From positions 744,001-808,000 of the forward strand of contig OX376642.1 in the NCBI GenBank assembly GCA_947383695.1: DNA of 64,000 nucleotides, given 5' to 3'. This document shows, one piece after another, positions 12,341-19,665 of the stretch (its first letter is position 1; each line of letters begins with the position of its first letter). Made by a program: the position numbers and the translations under genes. The notes under the pieces were generated by a model. It was not told the origin of the DNA. It worked only from the letters and a program-made list of their open reading frames with translations, and ran no database searches. This stretch comes from Actinomycetes bacterium (GTDB lineage Bacteria; Actinomycetota; Actinomycetes; Nanopelagicales; Nanopelagicaceae).

Positions 12341-13606
12341 TTAGGCTAATTCGACGGCAGCGAGATCTCGCTTACCTTTTCGCAAAACCGCATATTTTCC
12401 GCATAAAAAGTCGGTTTTTGAGGGTCTGAAATCCTCACCCGAAATCTTCTCATTATTGAGATATGCGCCACCTTCTTTAACGATGCGTCGTGCAGCGGAT
12501 TTCGAGTCAACAACCCCAGATGCTGCTAAGAGATCTACCCAGGTTGGAATTTCTTCACTTGCTGAAATTGTTGTCCGTGGAAGTTCAGCTAAGGCTGATG
12601 CAAGTGTTACTTCATCTAACTCTGAAAGTTCACCTTGTCCAAATAAAGCACGCGCAGCTGCTTCTACACGTTGCGTTGTTTCTTCGGAATGAACTAGTGA
12701 TGTTAATTCACGAGCCAATGCACGGTGCGCTTCACGTAAACCAGGGTTTTCATTGTGTGATTTTTCAAGTTCCAAGATCTCTTCATGGGATTTGAAGGAG
12801 AAAACCTTTAAGAAGTTGATGACATCTTTATCATCTGAGTTCAACCAGAACTGGAAAAAGGCGTATGGCGATGTCATCTCGGGATCTAGCCACACTGATC
12901 CGCCAGCGGTCTTTCCAAACTTAGTTCCATCAGCCTTCATCAATAGTGGAACAGTTAAAGCGTGACCACTTCCCTGCTCAACACGTCGAATGAGATCTAG
13001 TCCTGCAACGATATTTCCCCATTGATCAGATCCACCAACCTGCAATGTGCAGTTATTGCGACGGTACAGCTCGAGGAAATCGTACGACTGCAATACTTGG
13101 TAAGAAAATTCGGTGTAAGAAATTCCACCGCCTTCTAGGCGAGCCGAAACAGAATCCTTAGACAACATCTGATTAACACTGAAGTGCTTGCCGATGTCAC
13201 GAAGGAATTCAATGGCACTCAGTGGTGAGGTCCAATCCAAGTTGTTGACCACTTGAGCTGGATTTTTTGGTGCATCAAAATCAAGAAAAGATGAAACTTG
13301 CGTGCGGATTCGATTGACCCAGCCTTCAACTATCTCGGTGCTGTTGAGTGTGCGCTCTTCATTCTTTCCGCTCGGGTCGCCCACAAGACCTGTAGCGCCT
13401 CCTACGAGTGCGATGGGATTGTGCCCAGCTAATTGAAAGCGACGCAATACCAAAAGGACTACAAGGTTTCCGGCATGCAAGGAAGGAGCGGTTGGATCAA
13501 AGCCACAGTACAAAGTCGTTGGTTTTTTGAGTGAATCTAGGAGTGCGGCCTCATCAGTTGATTGAGCCAATAATCCACGCCAGCGAAGATCTTCGATCAG
13601 GTTCAT
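12341..13606 (-). CDS. tyrS: Tyrosyl-tRNA synthetase
   Basis: TyrRS charges tRNA-Tyr with tyrosine in the cytoplasm. The 421-aa protein has the class I fold: the substrate pocket YCGFDPTAPSLHAGN (HAGN is the HIGH-type motif), QVGGSDQWGNIVAGLDLIRR, and KADGTKFGKTAGG as the KMSKS-type loop. A C-terminal S4 domain (AARRIVKEGGAYLNNEKISG) binds tRNA. Its ATG overlaps the argH stop by 4 nt, so it is the last gene of the arginine operon. That is also the mycobacterial neighbourhood. Confidence 0.97.
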   Translation of the reverse strand: MNLIEDLRWRGLLAQSTDEAALLDSLKKPTTLYCGFDPTAPSLHAGNLVVLLVLRRFQLAGHNPIALVGGATGLVGDPSGKNEERTLNSTEIVEGWVNRIRTQVSSFLDFDAPKNPAQVVNNLDWTSPLSAIEFLRDIGKHFSVNQMLSKDSVSARLEGGGISYTEFSYQVLQSYDFLELYRRNNCTLQVGGSDQWGNIVAGLDLIRRVEQGSGHALTVPLLMKADGTKFGKTAGGSVWLDPEMTSPYAFFQFWLNSDDKDVINFLKVFSFKSHEEILELEKSHNENPGLREAHRALARELTSLVHSEETTQRVEAAARALFGQGELSELDEVTLASALAELPRTTISASEEIPTWVDLLAASGVVDSKSAARRIVKEGGAYLNNEKISGEDFRPSKTDFLCGKYAVLRKGKRDLAAVELA

Positions 13607-15030
13607 GCGCTCATCATCTCTGAAAATGCCTTCTGCTTGCTGGCAATTTCCTTTTGGGTTGTGGTGTTTGCAGTTAAAGCATCCTTGATCTGTTGGGCGA
13701 CCAAGGCGGGCGCTGTTCCTCCAGATGTTGTCCGAGAACTCAACGCTCCATGAACTGTAAGTACCTCGCGCACTCCCCCATCTAGTTGTGGGTGTACAGA
13801 AATAAAATCAGAGTCAGTCAATTGATGCAGTTGGCGATTCGAGGATTCACATAACGCAACACACTTTCCCGCAGCTTCATGTGCTTGAGCAAATGGCACA
13901 TTCTTCTTAGCTAGGTAATCTGCAATCTCAGTTGCAAGTGAGAAACCTGTCGGTGCGGCCAGGGCCATCTTTTCCCGATCAAAATCAGTTGTTGCAACCA
14001 TTCCGGTAACCGGTGGTAGTACCAACAACAAGGTGTCAATGCTGTCAAACAACGGTTCTTTATCCTCTTGAAGATCGCGGTTGTAAGCAAATGGAAGACC
14101 CTTGAGCATTGTTAAAACACTCATGAGATTTCCAACTAGACGTCCAGATTTTCCACGCGCCAGCTCTGCCATATCAGGATTCTTTTTCTGCGGCATTATG
14201 GAGGAACCAGTTGAGTACGCATCGGCAACCTTTGCCCAAGCAAACTCTTGCGATGACCACAAGGTCCATTCCTCGCCAATACGGGACAAGTGGTTTCCGA
14301 TCATTGCGAAAATAAAGAGCGCTTCAGCAACGTAATCGCGATCGCTCACCGCATCAATACTGTTTGCAAATGTTGAATCAAAGCCTAGATTCTTTGCGGT
14401 AAAAGCCGGATCTAAAGCAAGAGATGAACCAGCAAGTGCCCCTGCTCCTAGTGAACTAACAGAGGTACGTGTTAGCCAATCATTAATTCGATCTAAATCG
14501 CGAGCAAATGCATGTGCATGCTTTGCTAACTCGTGACCAAATGAAACAGGTTGAGCATGCTGAATATGGGTAAATCCTGGTGCTGGATCGTTGACATATT
14601 CAGCTGCCTTTTCCAGGATCGCACTTTGCAAGTGCGTAATAAGCGTTGCAATTTCCAGCATGTGATCAATAGAAAATAAGCGCAGATCGGTAGTTACTTG
14701 ATCATTACGTGAACGTCCTGCACGTAACGCTCCCCCAACAGCGCCCAGCTTTTCCGTTAAACCACGTTCAAGGGCGCTATGAACATCTTCATCAGTATCA
14801 ATTGGTGCAAATGAACCATCAGCTACCTGCGATGCAAGCTCCTTGAGCGCAGCGTTGATCGCATCTGCATCTTTGGCCGCTATCAATCCACTCTTCTTAA
14901 GAATGGCTAAATGGGCCATAGATGAGCGAAGATCGTATGGAGCTAATCGCCAATCAAAGTGAACGCTTCTGGACAGGGCAAAAACAGAGCCTGTAGGTCC
15001 TTGTGCGAAACGTCCGCCCCATAGAGCCAT
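13603..15030 (-). CDS. argH: Argininosuccinate lyase
   Basis: ArgH splits argininosuccinate into arginine and fumarate, the last step of arginine synthesis. At 475 aa it has normal length and carries the fumarase-superfamily signature GSSIMPQKKNPDMAELARGK, plus SRNDQVTTDLRLF and the HIQHAQPVSFGHELA segment with the catalytic His. It touches argR by one base and overlaps tyrS by 4 nt. argG, which makes its substrate and usually lies just upstream in actinobacteria, is not in this window. Confidence 0.97.
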   Translation of the reverse strand: MALWGGRFAQGPTGSVFALSRSVHFDWRLAPYDLRSSMAHLAILKKSGLIAAKDADAINAALKELASQVADGSFAPIDTDEDVHSALERGLTEKLGAVGGALRAGRSRNDQVTTDLRLFSIDHMLEIATLITHLQSAILEKAAEYVNDPAPGFTHIQHAQPVSFGHELAKHAHAFARDLDRINDWLTRTSVSSLGAGALAGSSLALDPAFTAKNLGFDSTFANSIDAVSDRDYVAEALFIFAMIGNHLSRIGEEWTLWSSQEFAWAKVADAYSTGSSIMPQKKNPDMAELARGKSGRLVGNLMSVLTMLKGLPFAYNRDLQEDKEPLFDSIDTLLLVLPPVTGMVATTDFDREKMALAAPTGFSLATEIADYLAKKNVPFAQAHEAAGKCVALCESSNRQLHQLTDSDFISVHPQLDGGVREVLTVHGALSSRTTSGGTAPALVAQQIKDALTANTTTQKEIASKQKAFSEMMSA

Positions 15031-15512
15031 TACTTCCTCTTTCCTTCGCCTTGTGCGTAAGCGAGCAATTCTTTCGCTAAATGTGCTCCACCGGTCGCTT
15101 TCTTCGATACCAAAATAATCGTGTCGTCCCCAGCAATCGTGCCAATGACTCCAGTCAGTCCGGCGTGATCCAGCGAGCTCGCCAAAAATTGCGCCGCTCC
15201 TGGTGGAGTATGAATTACCGCCAAATTAGCGCTGTGATCCACCGACAAGATCAACTTTGCTGGCACTGGCGTGCTGCGAGCAATTGCATTATCTGAACTT
15301 TCGCGAATTTGATATGTGCTTTCTCCATCTTTGTTGCGAGCACGTACTGCGCCAATCTCTTCAAGATCACGACTTGCTGTTGCCTGGGTAACCTTGTAGC
15401 CAGCCTTCTTTAACAATGTGACCAAATCTGATTGTGAGTGCACTAATCCCGCTTGGATTAAGGAAATCGCCTTTGCTCTACGAGCAGATACAGATTGCGC
15501 ATTACTTACCAT
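15030..15512 (-). CDS. argR: Arginine repressor
   Basis: ArgR is a hexameric repressor that binds ARG boxes when arginine is plentiful. Residues 1-75 or so form the winged helix (AISLIQAGLVHSQSDLVTLL, VTQATASRDLEEIGAVR). The C-terminal half holds the arginine-binding and oligomerisation domain with GVIGTIAGDDTIILV. The 160-aa length is normal. It overlaps the end of argD by 11 nt. The most likely targets are the paired palindromes before argC at 19632-19665, so the operon would repress itself. Confidence 0.95.
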   Translation of the reverse strand: MVSNAQSVSARRAKAISLIQAGLVHSQSDLVTLLKKAGYKVTQATASRDLEEIGAVRARNKDGESTYQIRESSDNAIARSTPVPAKLILSVDHSANLAVIHTPPGAAQFLASSLDHAGLTGVIGTIAGDDTIILVSKKATGGAHLAKELLAYAQGEGKRK

Positions 15513-16671
15513 CGCTCATCACCTTCTTAAAAATACTGACAAATTTCTTGAGCTGTGCATCGGTGACGATTAACGCTGGTGCCAATCGAATAGTCGTGGG
15601 ATTTGCAGCGTTCACAAGAACACCTTCATTCTGTAGAGCAAGGGCAACATCGGAAGCTTTCTTGGTTTCAAATTCAATTCCTAATAACAATCCTGCTCCT
15701 CGAACCTCAGCTACTCCCGGTATTACCGCGAGCTCCTGCATCAGATACACGCCTTGCTTTTCTACCTTTTTCAAAATCTTCTGCGTTTCGATAAATTTGA
15801 TCGCAGCTAAACCTGCCGCTGTTGTTACAGGATTTCCGCCGAAGGTTGAACCGTGATCGCCTGGTTGAAAAAGATCAGCCGCTTTTCCTAAAGCGATCAT
15901 GGCGCCAAGAGGTAATCCCCCGCCTAAACCTTTAGCAAGGGTGATGACATCTGGCGTGATGCCGGAGTATTCGTATCCGAACCAATCTCCTGTGCGACCC
16001 ATTCCGGTTTGAACCGCATCGATAACAAGTAGTGCGCCCTTTGCATCACATAACGCACGAAGTTCGCGCAAGTAATCTGCTGGAGGAACGATGACACCAG
16101 CTTCTCCCATGATGGGTTCGATAATTACCATCGCGGTTTTCTTAGTAACCGCTTTGCGCATCGCTTCTATGTCGCCAAAGGGAACATGCTTTACCCCTTT
16201 AATGAGAGGCAAAAAGGGCTCACGTTTTGCTGGTTGGCCAGTCAGAGACAACGCACCCATAGTGCGACCATGAAAGGCACCTTGTGCAGCAACAATTCGT
16301 ACCTTTCCGGTTCGGCGAGAAAGTTTTAGCGTCGCTTCATTTGCTTCAGCGCCCGACTGACAGAAGAACACCTTCGCACTCTTATCACCTGTCATTGCTG
16401 CGAGTTTTTCCGCTAGCTCTACGGCGTGTGGATGCACATAGAAATTACTGACATGGCTCAGGGTTGATACCTGCTTTGTAACCGCTTTTACAATTGCAGG
16501 GTGAGCATGACCTAAAATGTTGGTTGCAATTCCACCGAGAAAATCCAAATACTGTTTTCCATCGGCGTCGGTTACAACTAATCCTTTGCCTTTAACTAAG
16601 GCAATAGAGGGTGTTCCATAATTATTTTGGACTGAACTCTTCCAACGGTTAATCATTGTCTTGTTTGTCAT
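15502..16671 (-). CDS. argD: Acetylornithine aminotransferase
   Basis: This PLP enzyme makes N-acetylornithine from N-acetylglutamate semialdehyde. The 389-aa class III aminotransferase shows FFCQSGAEANEATLKLSRR, the LVIDAVQTGMGRTG stretch with the PLP-ring Asp, and the Schiff-base Lys in ITLAKGLGGGLPLGA. It overlaps argB by 4 nt. In most actinobacterial clusters argF (ornithine carbamoyltransferase) follows argD; here argR follows directly. Confidence 0.95.
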   Translation of the reverse strand: MTNKTMINRWKSSVQNNYGTPSIALVKGKGLVVTDADGKQYLDFLGGIATNILGHAHPAIVKAVTKQVSTLSHVSNFYVHPHAVELAEKLAAMTGDKSAKVFFCQSGAEANEATLKLSRRTGKVRIVAAQGAFHGRTMGALSLTGQPAKREPFLPLIKGVKHVPFGDIEAMRKAVTKKTAMVIIEPIMGEAGVIVPPADYLRELRALCDAKGALLVIDAVQTGMGRTGDWFGYEYSGITPDVITLAKGLGGGLPLGAMIALGKAADLFQPGDHGSTFGGNPVTTAAGLAAIKFIETQKILKKVEKQGVYLMQELAVIPGVAEVRGAGLLLGIEFETKKASDVALALQNEGVLVNAANPTTIRLAPALIVTDAQLKKFVSIFKKVMSDGK

Positions 16672-17453
16672 GCAACCACCAAAGTTCCGCCAGTACCAGC
16701 TAACGCTGATGCAAAGCTATCGGGATCTGTGCCATCAATAATTCGTACCGCTTGCGCACCATATGACAGCGCATCAAGGGCCGCCTGTACCTTCGGTGCC
16801 ATACCCTCGGCAAACCCCGCTTTGATACTTTCTAGATCACTCGCTGAAATTGACTCAATCAATGTCGTCTTGTCTGGCCAATTACGATAAATACCAGCAA
16901 CATCTGTCATCACAATTAACTGAGATGCTTCGAGGGCCGCTGCAATTGAAGCGGCTGCAAAATCCGCGTTCACATTAAGACCTGTTTTTAAATCCTCATC
17001 TGATGAAACTGGAGCAACGACTGGAACAAAACCTTGTTCGATGAGCTCCAATAACTGCGCAGGATTTACAGATTGAACTTCTCCTACAAAACCAAGATCT
17101 GCCGGAGTTCCATCAATCAAGGTAGTACGACGTTTTGCGATGACGGTAGGAAGCGCACGGGCTGAGATAGCTTTTGCCTTAATCCCGGATTTAGCTAAAG
17201 TTGCAGCGACCTCATGACCCACTTGATTAACCAAAACCTCCTCAACCACATCAAAGATTTCTTGGGTAGTTACTCTGAAGCCGCCGATCCAATCACTTGA
17301 GATCTGCTTGGCTTTAAGTGCCGCATCGATTTGTGGACCTCCACCATGCACAACTACAACCTTTTCACCCGTTGCAAGAGCTGCGGAGATGGCCTTGGCA
17401 AAGTTTCCGTTTTCATCCTTCATGGCATGACCGCCAAATTTAACAACTATCAT
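16668..17453 (-). CDS. argB: Acetylglutamate kinase, short form
   Basis: ArgB phosphorylates N-acetylglutamate, usually the arginine-controlled step. The amino-acid-kinase fold is clear: VVKFGGHAM at the very N-terminus, VVVHGGGPQID, and IVMTDVAGIY. At 261 aa it begins directly at the first beta strand. Arginine-inhibited hexameric family members are near 300 aa and have an extra N-terminal helix that makes the hexamer. Its absence, as in dimeric E. coli ArgB, suggests an arginine-insensitive enzyme; that is inference. It overlaps argJ and argD by 4 nt each. Confidence 0.95.
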   Translation of the reverse strand: MIVVKFGGHAMKDENGNFAKAISAALATGEKVVVVHGGGPQIDAALKAKQISSDWIGGFRVTTQEIFDVVEEVLVNQVGHEVAATLAKSGIKAKAISARALPTVIAKRRTTLIDGTPADLGFVGEVQSVNPAQLLELIEQGFVPVVAPVSSDEDLKTGLNVNADFAAASIAAALEASQLIVMTDVAGIYRNWPDKTTLIESISASDLESIKAGFAEGMAPKVQAALDALSYGAQAVRIIDGTDPDSFASALAGTGGTLVVA

Positions 17454-18592
17454 GTCGAGTACGCCGAATTCTCATGAACATAATCATGGGTAAGGTCATT
17501 TGTCATGATCGTTGCTGTCGAAGTTCCAACCTTCAGATCGATATCAATCTCGACTAGACGAGCATCAAATTTCACCGTTGTTTTGTCGCCATCTGGGGCG
17601 CTATTCGTACACACTTGAACACCATTAAGTTTTACATCGATGGCTAGTGGATCCATCTGAGCATCGGCGGTACCGACTGCAGCAAGGACTCTGCCCCAGT
17701 TCGGGTCTCCTCCAAAGATGGCCGCTTTTAACAGATTGTTCCGAGCGCAGGCGCGTCCAACTTCTACCGCATCCTTTTCCGAAGCAGCGTTAACTACTTT
17801 GATTGCAACTGACTTTGTCGAACCTTCAGCATCTGCGATTAACTGCGCGGAGAGTGATCCACATACCTGCATCAACATATCTTCAAGTTCGTGGTCTGTA
17901 ATCGTTACACCACTTGCCCCTGATGACATGAACAGGACGGTGTCATTGGTAGATGTGCACCCATCTGAATCGATGCGGTTGTAGGTACGATCAGTTGCAC
18001 GCTGAAAGATCTCTTGTGCATTCTCAGATACAACCGCGTCGGTCATAATGACAGACAGCATCGTCGCTAGTGCAGGCGCTAACATTCCTGCACCCTTTGC
18101 GATGCCTGCAAATTCTGCACCGTTAAAGTTTGCTGTTGCAATCTTTGGAACAGAATCAGTTGTCATAATCGCCTGTGCACTTGTCTGCAGGCCGTCATTG
18201 CTGAGTACCGGCACAATTGATTCAATTCCGGCAATAATCTTTGGCATTGGCAGTAGTTCACCGATTAAACCGGTTGAACAAACAATTACTTCACCTGATG
18301 AAACATTAAGCGATTGCCCTACATGTTCTGCGGTTTTATGGGTATCTGCAAATCCCTGTGGACCGGTGCAAGCATTTGCTCCCCCGCTATTGAGGACAAC
18401 TGCTCGAACGATTCCGCCCTTTGCCACTTGGCGTGACCAGGTAACTGGAGCTGCAACAACCTTATTTGTTGTAAAAACAGCGGCCGCAGTGAAGTTTGGG
18501 CCCTGATTTTCGATGATTGTTAAATCAAGTGCGCCAGTGCTCTTTAAGCCAGCGGCAACTGAAGCGGATCTAAAGCCTTGAGGAAGTTTCAT
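17450..18592 (-). CDS. argJ: Glutamate N-acetyltransferase / ornithine acetyltransferase
   Basis: ArgJ moves the acetyl group from N-acetylornithine to glutamate, recycling it through the pathway. The 380-aa precursor contains the self-cleavage site in KGAGMLAPALATMLS; the Thr becomes the N-terminal nucleophile of the beta chain. The oxyanion-hole region (CSTGLIGELLPM) and the NSGGANACTG motif are also present. It lies between argC and argB with 4-nt overlaps on both sides. With argJ present the pathway is of the acetyl-cycling type. Confidence 0.96.
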   Translation of the reverse strand: MKLPQGFRSASVAAGLKSTGALDLTIIENQGPNFTAAAVFTTNKVVAAPVTWSRQVAKGGIVRAVVLNSGGANACTGPQGFADTHKTAEHVGQSLNVSSGEVIVCSTGLIGELLPMPKIIAGIESIVPVLSNDGLQTSAQAIMTTDSVPKIATANFNGAEFAGIAKGAGMLAPALATMLSVIMTDAVVSENAQEIFQRATDRTYNRIDSDGCTSTNDTVLFMSSGASGVTITDHELEDMLMQVCGSLSAQLIADAEGSTKSVAIKVVNAASEKDAVEVGRACARNNLLKAAIFGGDPNWGRVLAAVGTADAQMDPLAIDVKLNGVQVCTNSAPDGDKTTVKFDARLVEIDIDLKVGTSTATIMTNDLTHDYVHENSAYST

Positions 18593-19611
18593 GCACCGAT
18601 ACCGTCAAGTGCTAAACCACTTATCTCAGAAAGCCCACAAATGAGATTAGCATTTTGAATTGCTTGGCCAGCAGCACCTTTGCCCAAGTTATCGATAGCA
18701 ACTGAGACAATAAGACGGTTACTGTGTTGATCGACAGCGACTTGAATTTGTACCTTATTGCTTCCGGTGACAGCACTTGTCTTGGGCATCTGACCTGCAG
18801 GCAAAAGATCAACAAAGAACTCATTGGCATAATGCTTTGAATAGAGCTGGTGTGCTTGCTCAGTGGTCATTGCAGAGGTCAGTTTTGCGGTAATCGTTGC
18901 AAGAATTCCACGAGGCATCGGAGCCAAGATCGGCGTAAATGAGATCTTTGCTTCCTTGTTCGCAACCGCCGATAGCGCTTGTTCGATTTCTGGTGTGTGC
19001 TGGTGGACTCCACCAAATTTATAGGAGCTCAGTGAACCCATGACCTCGCTACCAATCAAATTGATTTTCGCACTCCTTCCAGCACCAGTTGTGCCTGATG
19101 CTGCAACCACGACAATGTCAGAGCTATCAATAAGGGAGATCGCGGGCGCAATTCCAAGTGAAATCGATGTTGCATAGCAACCTGGGTTTGCCACTTTGTT
19201 CTGATTTTTTATCGCCTCGCGTTGACCTGGTGCAAGCTCTGGTAATCCATACACCCAAGCTCCGGCGTGCTTTCCACCGTAATACTTTTCCCATTGAGCA
19301 GGATCCTCTAATCTGAAATCCGCGCCAAGATCTACGATCTTTAAATGTGAAGGTAGCTTTGCAATCAATGCAGCTGACTCTCCATGTGGCAGAGCGAGAA
19401 ATACCAGCTCGATCTGTGCGAAATCTATTGAATCTGCGGTTACGAACTCACGTCCCGCATAACTTTGCAGTTGTGGATGTACAGATGTGACCTGCTCCCC
19501 TGCATTTGAGTGTGCGCTTACAACTGCTACCTCAAAGACTGGATGCGTCGCCAAAAGTCTGAGTAACTCTCCGCCGGCATAGCCGCTTGCACCAATGACC
19601 GCTGTTTTCAT
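18589..19611 (-). CDS. argC: N-acetyl-gamma-glutamyl-phosphate reductase
   Basis: ArgC reduces N-acetylglutamyl phosphate with NADPH. The N-terminal Rossmann fold has VIGASGYAGGELLRLLATHP and the active-site Cys lies in KVANPGCYATSISLG. The 340-aa length is normal. It is the first gene of the arginine operon. No Shine-Dalgarno precedes the ATG; instead TACCCT ends 6 nt before it, pointing to a leaderless mRNA under the ArgR boxes described separately. Confidence 0.96.
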   Translation of the reverse strand: MKTAVIGASGYAGGELLRLLATHPVFEVAVVSAHSNAGEQVTSVHPQLQSYAGREFVTADSIDFAQIELVFLALPHGESAALIAKLPSHLKIVDLGADFRLEDPAQWEKYYGGKHAGAWVYGLPELAPGQREAIKNQNKVANPGCYATSISLGIAPAISLIDSSDIVVVAASGTTGAGRSAKINLIGSEVMGSLSSYKFGGVHQHTPEIEQALSAVANKEAKISFTPILAPMPRGILATITAKLTSAMTTEQAHQLYSKHYANEFFVDLLPAGQMPKTSAVTGSNKVQIQVAVDQHSNRLIVSVAIDNLGKGAAGQAIQNANLICGLSEISGLALDGIGA

Positions 19612-19617
19612 GGGTCT

Positions 19618-19665
19618 AGGGTAAGGGATAATCTATAATTATGCAATCTTATGCATAATTATGCG
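19618..19665 (-). promoter_or_regulatory. argC promoter with two ArgR boxes
   Basis: Two near-palindromes with core ATAATTAT lie at 19632-19645 (TCT-core-GCA) and 19652-19665 (TGC-core-GCG), centres 20 bp apart, close to the spacing of paired ARG boxes. On the minus strand TTGCAT (19646-19641), a 17-nt spacer and TACCCT (19623-19618) form a promoter whose -35 lies inside one box. The ATG at 19611 follows after 6 nt. The second box overlaps the pheT stop codon. ArgR binding there would block RNA polymerase. Confidence 0.75.
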
